DNA from: Phoronis australis
Lineage: Eukaryota; Phoronida; Phoronidae
DNA length: 64,000 nucleotides
Direction of reading: 5' to 3'
Assembly: GCA_002633005.1 (NCBI GenBank)
Contig: NMRA01000039.1
Location: 177,225-241,224 of the forward strand
Both the position numbers and the translations under genes were made by a program. The notes below the pieces were generated by a model. It was not told the origin of the DNA, did no database searches, and worked only from the letters and a program-made list of their open reading frames with translations. Shown piece by piece: positions 49,001 through 62,035 of the stretch (its first letter is position 1; each line of letters starts with the position of its first letter).

Positions 49001-52000
49001 TGACTGAAATTTCACATTTGTCTTAATTAAAGTTAGTTTTTTGGGATGGGCCTCTGTTCTATAACTCGACAGACAACTTATATCACAAAATTATGATTAT
49101 AGACACAGCGGACACTTGAACAATTTTGTTTCATGGCAAAACAATTGTTCATGAAACTAGTATTGGCTGATATTTTCTGTCATTGATATTGTAAGTGGAA
49201 AAACTCTAATATAAATTCAAAATTACAGGAATCCCATTTGTGATATTCTATGTCTCGCGCATAAACAAACAAGGTCAGTTGTCAGAAGTCATAAGAAAGC
49301 TGTATTGCATGAAGTCAAATGAAGGACACCCAGGCCAAATACAACTAGATGAGACTGGCTTAGTTCATGTAGGTTACACCATACCACTTAGCAATGAAGA
49401 ATTGCTAGTCAACCAGAAAGAAGTAGAGAGAGTTCTTTCCGCTGGAGTGCATGATGCCAGTAACACACAGGTGGTGCAGTCATCTATCACAAAGCTGCAT
49501 CATTTATACATGCCAACCACCAGACAACCATCTCCTGGCAATCTCTCCGTGCCATCATCAAATCGGTATAAGGGACTAGAAAAGATGAATCCCAAACAGC
49601 AGAAGGCTCTTGTGCATAAAGAACTTCCGGCCAAGCATACAAGAAGCCGTGATGAACACGCAACAGCTGGAACTGCTAAGAAGCTGCCATTCCTGACCAT
49701 TGAACCTTCCTCAGAACAAGAAAGCTCCAGCAGCATCAGCATAGAGCTTGCTGAAGACGTTTCAGGAAGCCGCGTAACAGAGGCTACGAAAAGTGATGCG
49801 ACAGCGGTTTCGAGTGGAGACAGGACAGAGTCGGAGGTGTTATCAGGTCCACCAAGCTCCATGTCGTTCCTCGGATGGAGCAACAATGCAGCTGGTGGCA
49901 GGTATCAGCCTTCAGAAAATAATTCAGCACAAGATGACAAAGCTCTAGCTGGGTACCAAGGAGGCCAGATTTCAGATACCCACAAGCATCTTAAGGAACA
50001 GGAGGTGCTTGAAATTGCCAAACACCAAATGACAGTCATGAAAGATTATTTTTTAGACATGGCTAGAAGACATGCCGAAATTGCCAAACAGGGAAACAAA
50101 GAAAATAGAGCAGCAAATGACGAGAATGCGTATTTAAAATCTTGCCAGAAAACAAGTGCAGAGACTGATTTAAACGAAATTAAAACAGCACCAGTAAACA
50201 ACTCTGCCGTAGAGCAGTGGCAGACTCCATGGGCCAAAGACCAAACTACAAATGCTTTCAGGCAGCAGGCAAGTAATTACACAACCAATGCAAGCACTCC
50301 AAGAGAACAAGTTGCTTTAACTGTTAAGGACTATTTTGTGGGCATGGCAAAACAGCAAGCTCTCTCAGAACTAAAAAATAATTCAGCATCGGGAAATTAC
50401 CCCCTAAGGGCTTCCTTACAAACACAAGATGGAGCAGCAGTGACAAAGAACATTGTCCTCAATGAATTGTTGAAAGCAGCAAAGGTTGTAGAGCCAGTCA
50501 TAGAAACCTTGAGTCCCCCAAGTCAAGGTTTAGACAATACAACTAGCGTTACACACAAGACAATAAATCAGGACACCCGCCAATTTCCATGGGAAGTCTT
50601 TGAAAATAGTGGAAGGGAAAATACCCATGCCTCTTTGGCGAATAATTCTGCAAAAGACAATAAAACAACATCAACATCACATACACAAGAGAGTGAAGAA
50701 ATGACATCTAATACAAAATACCAGATGTTGAGTGAGTTGTTGAAGAGAACCAAGAAAACAGAGGCAACAGTGGAAACGACTGACCATCCCCCAACAACGA
50801 ATACCAGAAACAAAGAAGACCAGGAGACAATGAACATCGCAAAACAACAGATGCATATGATGAGAGATTACTTTTTGGACATGGCAAAGAAGAAAGCTGA
50901 GGAAGAACCCCAAGGTGCCACAGTTTATGAAAGAGTATTACAAAAGCAACAGCAGCAGCAACTCCAAGCACAACAAAGTGCTTTAGGGTCACAGGATACA
51001 AGAAAGAAGACCAGAGATGCTGATTACAGGAATCAAAGAGAAGGGAAAATTAAACTTGAGCAACTACCATATCAGGCAATGTACCCAGCTTCCATACACC
51101 AAAACATGATAGAAGGTAAAACTAAAATGGACAGCTATGAAGACCAAGAAAATGTGAGACAAGAAATTCAACATATTCAAAATTCTGGAAGACAATACAT
51201 GTACCCAGAAAAAGACACCCTTCGACATAGTACAGAGGAGGAACAGAGACGAACTTTACACCCGCAACCAACATACATGGGTTATGAAGAGAAGCTTTAT
51301 GCTCACCCAATTGAAAGGATATTAGAACAAAGGATAATAAATCGAACTCGACAGTTGGACAAAGTCAAACCTGTGGAGGATGAATCAGCAAGGAAACGCA
51401 AATTATTGGACAATCGAGAACAGGGACACCAACCATTTGAAAAACGACATCTTCACCAGCAGAACACTCAGAAAGAGCAGCCACAAGGAAACCATCATGC
51501 ATCTTGGGAGGAGAATAGTGAACCAATCAAAACCCATGAAACAGGTGAACCTAAACGTCGACAAACAACTACTGAGAAAGATCATGAAATGATGAAGCAA
51601 AAACAAGATGTTGTAAAGGAAATTTTGTGGAAATTTCGAAGAAATACCATTTCTGAAAAACCAAGGCTTCAGCCAACTCGGAATACGTCACAATCTGCAG
51701 ACCATGCCCAACCAACACCCATAAAGCCTCTGTCTGATAAAGTACAAAAATATACCAGCATTCTAGAACGTAAATCAGCTGAACACCCTGACACCAATTT
51801 TACAGGAACTAAAATACCTCAACAGTCCTCGCAAGTGAAACATTCTGGGCCACAACATTATGAAATTGAAAATAAGCAGAATGAATCCAAACCACAAGAC
51901 AGAGATGGGGTGAGCTATCTTGAATACTCTACATACTACGATGATTATTACAAAGGATTTAAGAAACCAATGAATATGACACAACAAGGCGACAGACAAC

Positions 52001-55000
52001 TAAATGAGGAGCAACAACAACGAAAAACTCCTGACAGAAAATTAATTCCCAGGAAATCTGACCATCAGCAGAGACCAACAATTGGAAAGGACAAACAACC
52101 ACAAAGACATCGGGACGAAAAGAGGACGAAAAGCCCAGTTCAATCTAAATCAAAATCGCCAAGATCGTCTGCTAGATCATCTCCTACAGGAAGACCACAA
52201 AAATCTATCCTGAAAGGAAAGAAAAGCCAGAATGCTGCTAAACAGGCAAGGCGAACAGCACTTTTACAAAATGCTTTGAGACAGACGTCAGCAACATTAA
52301 CTACAAAAATAACAAAAATGCTTCCAAAGAAGGCGTCGGGTGAAAGTCAATCCAAGACAGAGGCACAGCAGAAGTCAGAGGTCACTTTTTCTAAGAACCA
52401 AGAAATGGTTTCAGAAAAGCGGCCTAAGCTTTTATCACCACCATCAAGGCTTCCAAAATTTCTTCAATGGGGTAGGCCAAAACAGCAAAGCCCAGAAACC
52501 GGTAAAGAGCAATCTCAAACCAGAGTAGACAGAAAGGGTGATGAAAATTTTATCACAGGTATTGGCACTTCCAACACCAGACAACTTTCGTGGACTGGCA
52601 AAGAAATCGATGCAAGTGATTTGTCAGTCATTGAGCATGATCAATATCAGACACCCATTTCAAAGTATCTTTACAGAAATCAGATACCTGTAGCAGCTAC
52701 TGAAGATCCATCAGATACGACAACAGAAAGTTCTTCTGAAACAAACTCTAGAGTTCGAAGTGACAAGAAAGGAGCATCAGAAGCTGAACTCCTTAAGGTT
52801 GCCACGGAATTGCTTTATGTGTTAGAAAATCCAGAAGATGCGCTACAGAGAAGTCAAACAACGTCGGCCAAAAGTAGCTCAAAGAAATTAACAAACAGCA
52901 GATTCAGTTCATCATCTGGCAATCACAGAAGGGACACCCCTACAGAAATGATTCAAGACCTTAGTGGCGACATTCAAGATATCAATGCAAGCCATTATGA
53001 TTCATCGCATAAAACTGGACGAGCTTCTCAGGAAACTGGCAGGATTAGTGCCAACTCGTATTTCGCAAAAAAAGTTTCAGGTAAATCCAGAGCTGGGCAA
53101 TCAGGCCAAAGTACAACAAATAAAGATTCTACAAAGTCGCTCCAAGGTAAGAGAACCAAGTCAAAAGATCCCAACAAACTTGACAGTTACTTCAGTAACA
53201 GCTTGGGGAAAAGTACGAGCAACAGCGCCATATCCCTGCATAATCATTCAGCCAAGCGCAGCAAGTACTCGGTAGATGAGAAGTTCCAAGCATGGCTGAC
53301 AAAGACATTTATAAGCATGGACACATCACTAGCAACCAACAAGCGGTATATCATATACCTTGCGTCTACGGTGTGTTACACACTAGGTGAGAAAAAGTTA
53401 ATGTGGTAGGTATTTTCAGCTTGGACAACAGCTCTGACTATAATCGCAATGAATACAATAGAACACCTGTTAAGTCAGCCATTATAGTCGAACTGGTGGA
53501 CTTTGACCATTCAGAACCACACCACTATACTTGACTAAGTTCACAAGCTTGAAATTCCCAAAACTGTGCTGAATTCATACTTTATTTTGTTTCTCATCAT
53601 AAGAATTGGTAAAAGTGCAGCGTCAATTTGATGCTCAATATTTAACAATTCTCTGTAATTACATTTTATTGATCATGAGAATGTCGTTGGTGAAGAGTTA
53701 CAAAAAAATCTGATGACATGCGACGGGGTCATTATGCAGACAACTAAAATGCATTTCAATAATTATTTATATTGTTATCCACCATGACCTAAATTCCTCA
53801 TGATATTAAATTATCATGATTAAACAAACAAGATTTGTCATGTATGCACCTCACTTGGGATTACACCCGTTACAAACAACACAATTTGACAAATTGTCAC
53901 AAACTGCCAAGTGGTTTGTTTTTCACGAATCAGTTTTCTATCACTACTGTCAATGCCTTTGCTTAGTAATATGCAAAAATACAGAGTTTGAAAATGACAA
54001 AGAATGAATTTGATCCTACTCATATTTTATCAAAAAAAATGAAAAAATTCCATTAACGTCTGCCATATTGCATCTTGAACTTGTGTTATTTTACCATTGC
54101 AGTGAACACTTTCCATTTTAAAAAGGGAATTTCCACTCATTCCCTTTTTGTGCCTGAAAAGTTGCAGATTTTTTCTGCACCTCGATTTCCATCATTTTGG
54201 GTTTACTGAAAATCAATACTTTTCATTACAATTCAGCCCTCCGTTGTACCATGCGCAGAAATTTCTGCACTGGAACTCTGCGCAGAAATTTCTGCACTGG
54301 AAGAGGCACTGGAATCTTGTGCAGAAATTTCTGTGCTGGAATACTGCGCAGAAAATTCTGCACTGGAGGAGGCATTGGAATAAAATATAGCACAAATTTT
54401 TGTGCTGAATTATTTCTGCGCCTTATACAACAGAGGGCCGAAATCCAATGAAAAATATCAATTTTTAAGCCAGAAGATGGGAATACCGGCGAAGATAAAT
54501 CTGCAAATTTTCAGGCACAAAAGGGGGATTTGAAGGGAATGAGCGGAAATTCCTTTTATAAAATGGAAAGTGTTAAAAGTGATGAATACAATTTCTTCTT
54601 ATTATAGGCTATTTTGTACCTCTGTTTTTCACGCCACTGCTGTCAGTACAGATGGGCAATGAAACACATACAGGAGCGCTTATTATTTCAATATTAGGTA
54701 TGGACTGTTTCTAGTATATACACATGAGCCCAATGGAAATTCGAAAGATCCAGTCAATGTGCACAGGATTGAGCAAGTTTTCAAAGCAACTGACAATTTT
54801 TTTCGAAATCCGTCTAGCTTTGTCAAAGTTACAACACAAACAAAGACCATATAAAAATAACATTTCTACTTATATCATTTGACAGTCTCTCAGGAATTTT
54901 ATCAATAAAATTACATCTGAATATTTATTGAAATTCATCCTGGTACGGGAATTGGGGATAGTTAGGCCTATAAAAGATCTTTAACCCAGCCGCAGGGCGT

Positions 55001-58000
55001 CTAAAGTCACGCACCGTACCAGTGACTGCTGGCAACTCATCGGAGACTCAACTTTAACATCCTTCGCCGCAGAGATAACAACTCTTGGGCTGTCTCCGGT
55101 GAGTCCATTCTTTGTTGAATGATGTTTAGGTAAATGAGAACAAAAACTGTCAGTTTCGTTTTCTAGAAACTACGTTACGTATAGATGCAATAACGGCTTA
55201 TTATAATAACCAGTGTGGAAGTTCTATATGTTCTCTGGACTTACAGACCATGATAGAATTGATGGTCATGTTTAGAGGGCTCAGGTCAATACAACAGCAT
55301 AGGGTAGTTGACATAGCTAAATATCTCTAACACAACACAGGCTGAGAACAGATCAGTCCCAGATCAATTGGGTCACTAGTCATGCCTCACAGTAGGGGCA
55401 GGAATTTGTCATGAAAGCTACAGACCAGAAGTTCAGAATTGATGCTAATATCTAGCACCAGTAATCAAACATCTCTGTTAAGACATCATGTATAACAAAC
55501 AGCTTTAGGCAATGTTATGCTGTAGACACTGCTTCAGACAACAGTGCTGTCTCAGCTGCTTTAATGGACTCTTACTCCTGGTATAGTCACCGATAGTCTA
55601 AAGAGCAAGAATAGCGTTATCACCAAAAGACAATTAATACATTGCATACAAATGCCGCATCATGTTGGAAAAAAAGTACTGTTCTCCTTTCCAGCAGTTA
55701 TTGTCTGGTATGTACTTGCTGGTACATGGTCCATACAATATCCATTACCACATGGGCAGGGCAAGAACATTACTAGAAAAGTCATATACGGAGTAATGCA
55801 AAAAAGTTGATGTATTGAGATTGACTATCATGGATTGCACATTGCACTTTTTGCTTATAACGTGAAAAACTTGGGTGTTGAACAAGTAGCTCATTACACA
55901 TGGTGCTCCTTCACAAGAGACTCCCAGTGTTCTACCTCATGCAGTGCTATTTATTCTCACCCAGCTGGACTGTGACTCTCAGAGGTCTAGTTTTCTGTGT
56001 TTATAGAAAACTGTTGGAATTCACATAATCTTTCACCGAATTACGAGATTTCAACAGACTTTCCTAATATTCCTAATATCAGTTGGAAATGTCACAATTC
56101 TAATATTTTGGGGTTTTTAACACTACAATACGTGTAATTCATCACATTTGATATATTCTGGCCTCAATCTATCAATGACTGGTTGACAACAGAAATGTTC
56201 AAGTTCGTTCCTTCTGAAAGTGGCGCTATTCATTTTATGGCATTAAGAAACAATAATCAAGGTGTGCAACAAATTATCTTTGATAGTATCAGTAAAATGA
56301 AGATACAGCATAATTCAGGGGCCATTTTTATAATATTGATCACTTTTGAATAATAAAATGGCATTCAATAATCAGTAAAACGGAAATGCAGCATAACTCA
56401 GGGGAAAATAAAAGGCAATTCCCAGGTCATTTCATAATACTGATCACTTAAATAGCATTCAATAACTTACAAAATGATTTAATGCTCTTAGAAAATGGAA
56501 AACCTATAACTCGTAATGGTAAACCTAATGTTTCATTTTATTTCTACCTGGAGATAAGACGATGTCAGTCTTAAAATATGGCCTTTGTAATCACTTTTGA
56601 TGATCTCTGTTCAATGTTCTTAAGAGCACTGGGTATACAAGGAGCTTGAGCAAGTCTCCATTAAAAGCAATAAATGAAAAAACAGCACAACAAATTCCAT
56701 GTACATGTACAAGTGGTGCAGCTGTCAAACTATACCATATGATACATGCACCATGAAACTTTTTGTGATTTCCTTCTGATTTGTTCCCATTTTTAAACTG
56801 CAGTGAGCACAGGAACAGTGTATGCCGTCTTCTGAAGTAGAACAACCTGGTGTTTGTTAGCGCCACCTGGTGGTTGGGGTATCTTGCTCCAGGAAGTTGT
56901 TTGTCAAACACAAGGACACAACCCCAAGTCATCAATAGTTATAACTTGTGCCAACCGATACGTGATGAAATGTTTTGTAGATGCCTCTTGTAGCAACAAC
57001 AATCTCATTAAATGTAATACCTGTAGGACTTGTTTAGTGTAACCAAAATTTTCTTGATGGTTGACTCGAACATTCACCAATCAAAGTAGTATGTGAAATA
57101 TGAATTGTTGCTCACAACATTTGATGCTATTGGTCAATTTTAGTGCAACAGCTCAAGTAAATAGGGTGGTCTCGACTGTTCAGCTTTTATAGGAGGGATT
57201 CAGTATCAATTTTAAATGCAGTGCAACTTAGCTTTCTTCAACCAAAAAGTTTACACCATTCTCATGCATTCCAGCTGCCACAGGACTAGCTGGACAGTTT
57301 GTATTAGAGAGGCTCCTGGTGGGAATCAACACTTTATTCATCAACACACTCAGCTTGCTTTTAGCCGGAACCATACTGTGTCTCACTGCACTTGTGCAAT
57401 CTGGTGGTTTGATGGCATTGTGCGGACTATACGGATTCTTTGCTGGTGAGTAGAGCCAGCAAATGGCGTAAGAACAGAAACTGTCACTCTCATTTGTATT
57501 GATACATCCATGAAACAATAACAGTACCAGCTCGGAAATTTTCATTCAACATTGATGTTCCAAGAAACAAAAGAGGTAGTCAGTTTTACTCAGTTCCCTT
57601 GCCCGACATATTCTGTTTCATTTGTTCTTGTGGCCCGGCACTCTAACACATCCAATACATGAATTTCTCATTTACACTCTCATTTCTATTCCAGTTAAGG
57701 TACACTGTGAGGTCCAGATAACCCAGCAATGTGCTAAGCTGGTGGACTTAATTTCAGTCAGCGAAATTTGATTAAAAATGAATTTCCATGCACGAACACA
57801 TTGAGTGTTGCGAGCAAGGTCATAAAATGTATTAAACAGCCCTGCATTTCAAAGTATAAAACTGCTTTTTGAAAAACTACACATTTTCAAGAATTAATGA
57901 TTCCACAAAATAATATGTAGTTACATAAAAAAGTAACCGAAATATGTGTGCGAATCATAAAAATGGGGAATCATGAAAATGGGTTCACTATAACTAGGTT

Positions 58001-60521
58001 TACTTATGTTAAAACTAAATTGACTTCAGCTGTTTGACTGATTAGGAAAGTAGTCTGCACTCAATTATCTTCACCTGAATAATCTTGTTACATAAGCAAC
58101 ATCAAAGACATGGAAATGAGCTGTTTGGACTGGCTTTAGCTTTATAATAGTCCCCTTCACACAACAAAAATTGACATGAATCAGCTGACAGGGAACCAGA
58201 TGACTGGGTGCAAGAATGCGTGTAAACAGAACTGCCATGGAGAAAATTGTCATGGTGGTGACAACTTTTATAACCCATTTAAGAGGAAGAGCAAGTTGCA
58301 CCTGATCATCTTGCTCCCTGTCAACTATTGTCAAAACGCGAAACTGGGGATAGGCAGAAGAGATTATCTTTATTGTGCTTGCGCAAAAAGCGCACAGTCA
58401 TGTCAGGTGATCATTTGTGTGCAGTTTCTAAGATTTGCCACTCAGCTAAGTGATTAGTGCCTTGTCCTTTAACTTTAATCCTGACCACCATTTCCTTTTG
58501 GGGAAATTTTCAGAATATTGCACACAGCAACAATCAAGACTCGGTTCAATTCAATGCTTTGTTGTGTACAGTAGGCCTTTTGATGAAAGCCTTAATCAGT
58601 TGATCAAAAAAATCATTGAAGCAACACCCGATGACACAAATTAGGTGCACCATAACAACAACAGCAACAACAACAATAACAACAGTCTGTGACTCCTGCA
58701 ATTTGCATCTTTGCGCACAAGTTCTCTATGTTCCTGTCTAAAAATTCCAGCTTGCCACTGAGTTGTGTGTGTGTAAACGAACGCTTGACACAGATCGTCT
58801 TGCGCCATGTTAGTTTCGCCGAGTCAATTTACCGAATGTCTAAACGGGACCAATGAGTCGATCCTGGCTGGTATTCGGCGTAAATGACAATTTTACATCA
58901 CATAATCCAACTTTACATTATACGACACAGTGGCTGAGACTGTACATTCGGCTAACTTTTTGGAACACAGTAATTTTGCAACAGAAGGAAGATCGGTATC
59001 AAACAAAACTTTCAGCTACTATAACTTAATATGCCCTGCTTTCCAAAAACCTGCCAGGTAATTATTTCACTTTTCATTAGGAGCCTTCCCAAATTCAGAT
59101 GCTAATCACTGTTAAAACAAAAACAAAAGTTGTATCAACAAAAAAACAGATGATTTAAAACAGTGGCAGAATTTAATCTTAAATATTTACATGGAAAAAC
59201 GTTTCTATTGTTTTATTCTATAGTTTAAGACTTGGCACACAGTATGCAGGAAATCATCCTAGAAATCCTGCTATAAGCAAATTGTTGATGAACTTGCTCA
59301 CAACTTTAAACTCATTTCATTATAAGCTAACTCGTGCCAGAAATAAGGTTCACAAATTGAAGGGTTATTTGTAATGGGTTAACTGGTTTTACAATTCATT
59401 TCAGCTCACTTCATAGGTTTGAGGAGTATGATACTAATAGAATTGACGGTCATGAGGCAGCTAGAAACAGCCAATGCGCTGTTGGAGATTCTCCAGGGGA
59501 TAGCTACCTTTGTAGGCATCATGGTGGCAGGTAAGCCAAACCCAGGAGAAACCCTGGTGTGCTTTTGCACACTTTCCTTGGAGCCGTAATCATGGCAATA
59601 CGTATATTAAAGTGGCATGGAATGCGAAAGCTCATTAAATATATCTTTTAAGCAATTTCTATTGAAAGTACCGTCTCACTACATCTAATACAGAGTAATT
59701 CATTTTCTCCTGAGAGAAAATTTCGAGAAAAGAACACGAAATTCATGATTTTTGAAATACTCGTAAAGGAAAAACTAAGTGGTTACCACAGCTTTTCTAT
59801 TCACTTATAATAAATACGTGCATGCGCTGACAGTAAGTTGTTTGAAGTTACTTGAAGTCAAAGGTCACTTTTTCCACATAAGAGAAATGTGCTACCCCCA
59901 TGTCTAGCCATACCAAATAAGGAGACGTGCCTTGTCTCGTGGGAGAAAAAAATGATGAAGTGGCGAGCAGTTGAAAGATCGTTTTTGTTTTGAAATTTGA
60001 AACTAAAAGAAAAAGTCTTGATATCAACAGAAATTAAAAATCTTTACAAACAAACCCAAAAATACCTGGTGAGCAGGTTGAATTCTGTTTCAATTGCAGA
60101 GAACCACTTTCGATATTGCAATTTAGTCTTTTGCGTTACAGGCCTCTTTAAAACATATCCAAATCTGTCAATCATATTCATTACACATCACTTTTAATAG
60201 CCTGGGAGATAAGATGCACTGCTCAAAGCTTATACGCAATGTTGGGCACACAGAGTCGAAATTTTTGATAGAAAAATCTATGGCACATAAATGTCTCAAT
60301 ATTTCAACCAGTCCACCAGACACCCTCAGAACTTACATTCCCTTCAACAATAAAACCTCAAAATTTGTTATACATTTTCAGGGGCTCTTTGTGACATTTT
60401 ACATACAGTTCGATCTGCATTTGTGATGGCTGGAGTGACGCTGATCCTAAGTGGATTTATAAGCGCAACTCTGGTGAGGCCAAATCTGTTCAAAGAATCT
60501 AGACATGCAAGAAACATCTAG
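46055..60521 (+). CDS. SLC16 family (monocarboxylate-transporter-like) protein with giant central loop, complete, 1810 aa
   Basis: Eight exons, all junctions phase 1: 46055-46460, 47415-47558, 48132-48329, 49229-53386, 54608-54697, 57275-57445, 59405-59530, 60382-60521. They total 5433 nt. The product is a plasma-membrane 12-TM major-facilitator protein. Family marks are DQGFAWLVL at TM1 (residues 78-86), YFKEHFRMAMAI before TM5, and RSMILIELTV...NALLEILQGIATFVG in TM10-TM11. TM1-6 occupy about 84-259 and TM7-12 about 1622-1800. Between them, residues 260-1621 form one cytoplasmic loop of about 1360 residues, against a few tens to about a hundred in ordinary members. The loop is hydrophilic, rich in Lys, Gln, Ser and Glu, with internal repeats. 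TM8 reads SILAATGLAGQ, where proton-linked MCTs have an Asp and an Arg (D302/R306 in rat MCT1), so proton-coupled lactate transport is doubtful. Substrate is unknown. Confidence 0.9.
48807..49055 (+). mobile_element. Foldback MITE family, copy 3
   Basis: About 249 bp, from GGGGCCCCTTTCAAGAAGG to TTTTTTGGGATGGGCCTC, related to 26247-26480 along its length (shared TAAGATTTGTCTCAACTT and AAAATTGACTGAAATTT). It lies in SLC16 intron 3, ending 174 bp before the giant exon. Confidence 0.75.
54105..54574. mobile_element. 470-bp MITE with long inverted termini and an internal palindromic minisatellite
   Basis: The left end (AACACTTTCCATTTTAAAAA, then GGGAATTTCCACTCATTCCC) is inverted at the right end (GGGAATGAGCGGAAATTCC, then AAAATGGAAAGTGTT). 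Inverted similarity extends about 150 bp inwards (GTGCCTGAAAA / TTTTCAGGCAC). The centre (54254-54420) is a tandem array of GCGCAGAAATTTCTGCACTGG-like units, each containing the palindrome GCAGAAATTTCTGC. It ends 33 bp before SLC16 exon 5. No coding capacity. Confidence 0.85.
57848..58105 (+). repeat. Non-coding segment duplicated at 63700
   Basis: Shares a collinear series of blocks with 63700-63910: AAAGTATAA..CT..TTTTTGAAAA, ACACATTTTCAAG, AAAGTAACCGAAAT, AACTAGG, TGACTTCAGCT, ATCTTCA and CTTGT. It lies in SLC16 intron 6. Confidence 0.6.
58654..58685. repeat. AAC-type microsatellite
   Basis: Imperfect run of AAC/CAA triplets with single GCA and AAT interruptions. Confidence 0.9.
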
Positions 60522-60569
60522 CAAGAGATGCCACATTTAGAATTATCTCTATATTGTATGTGAACGACA

Positions 60570-60575
60570 AATAAA
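60570..60575 (+). promoter_or_regulatory. Poly(A) signal of the SLC16 gene
   Basis: AATAAA 49 bases after the SLC16 stop codon, a normal spacing for a compact 3' UTR. It supports 60521 as the true end of the gene. Confidence 0.7.
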
Positions 60576-60599
60576 TTGTGTAATATGTTTGAAAGATAT

Positions 60600-61398
60600 A
60601 TCCATTGAAATTGTAATTGTATCGTGCAGCTTTCGGATTCCTATGGGCATGCACAGTGGGTGTGAGATCTACTCTCCGAAACTTGAATTCTACCTCAAAA
60701 TTTGCTTTTTTGACTGTTGTCTATTAGTACTAACCCACCCAAAGTGTCTATGATTCAGCAATTTAGAAAATAAGCCTCCTTAGAAACTTTTCTGTTCATC
60801 CGTATCCATTCTAAGTCGAGCTGTTCCGACAGGGAATTCTGGGTCATTTTGTCTGAATACTTTAATTTGCCTTGTACTGAAGCACCCCGGAAGAAATACG
60901 GTTCGTAAGCATGTCATCTTGATCGATAGTTCATAATGTTATAGCCCCCACTGTTTTACATTAAGTAGTCGCTAATCCAGCAATACCTCCAATAGCTGAC
61001 TGGTTGAAATACATCATATTTTTATTTTGGAAAAATATCAAAATTAAGACTCTTGCAATATTATTTAATTTACCCTAGCCAACAAACACACCAGTTGATA
61101 CACACGGGCAAGTCAGAAAAGAATAAATGTAACATCATGTCTGAAAGGGGTAATAAAATATATCAGGTAGTAAGAATTAATGACATTTGGTCCAACAATG
61201 AATGACATCACTGTTAGGTAAAGGCCATGAATAGATCACAAAAAATAATTATAGATTTTGACCAGCTAATCTGCTGAAAACCCAGCCAACGTTGCCAGTT
61301 AAACCTTAAGTCTTCTAAAGTACAAGGAAATTTAACGTGTTCTATATGTTAAGACAACAAAAACATAGGCAGAACATTGGGGATACAAGCTATGTTAG
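60600..61398. other. Interval between SLC16 units
   Basis: No exon recognised. By position it should contain the promoter of the first exon at 61399. Confidence 0.45.
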
Positions 61399-62035
61399 AT
61401 GGGGAGCGCCACATCAGATACGTCAGAACTAAGAGCAGATACCCAGACCCAGGTTGACAATAATACGGGAACTGCCAACATCGAGATATCAGCAACTAAT
61501 AACACAGAGGATGGGGAACAGTTGTCAACAAAAACGGAGAGTGAAGACCAAATTAGCAATCAAGACACTCTCGCAGTTAAATCGAAACCAGCCAAACATG
61601 TGGAGACGGGTGCCTTGGTGCGCTCATATACCTCAGTGGAAGCGCAGCTAATCGCAACACTCGAGGACCAGCCAACATCCATTGTAGCCCTCACCCCGAG
61701 GCCAAGTTTGAAATATTCCGACGAGACTGCCATACGCTCTTTGCAAACCCAGGGACAAGCTACAATGCAGCAGCCATCAACAAGTGCTTTCACTTCACAA
61801 AAGCACACTTTCGAAGAACAGACCATGGAATTGGAACTTATTCAGCTGCAGATGAAACATCAAGAGCGACACAAGTATTCCATTATCCTTGCCTCATTCA
61901 TGATTCACTTCGTAATGACCGGCTTCCTACAATCATTTGGCGTGTGGTTTGTTGCCTACATAGCCTATTTCCACGACAGAAAATGGAAAACATCCATGAT
62001 TGGGTCAGTGACATCTGGAATGAACTTATTTGTAG
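61399..62035 (+). CDS. SLC16-type first exon, variant 1 (N terminus, TM1, start of TM2)
   Basis: ATG exon of 212 codons plus one base, ending in a phase-1 donor (GTAG/GTAAGG) at the same structural position as exon 1 of the complete SLC16 gene. The first 157 residues are a hydrophilic Thr/Ser/Gln-rich cytoplasmic tail. Residues 160-186 form TM1 (YSIILASFMIHFVM...SFGVW), and SMIGSVTSGMNLFVG begins TM2. The usual Asp-Gly-aromatic-Ala-Trp signature before TM1 is missing and replaced by QERHKYSI. No SLC16 exon 2 lies between this exon and the next first exon at 62421, so it is either an alternative first exon or an orphan. Confidence 0.8.

Noticed and set aside
50568-51001. Minus-strand hydrophobic frames opposite the giant SLC16 exon
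   Set aside because: Shadows of the Lys/Gln-rich coding strand, whose complement reads as Phe/Leu-rich frames.
55010-55098. Possible alternative 5' exon ending CTCCG/GTGAGT in SLC16 intron 5
   Set aside because: Good donor but no start codon, acceptor or partner; cannot be supported without transcripts.
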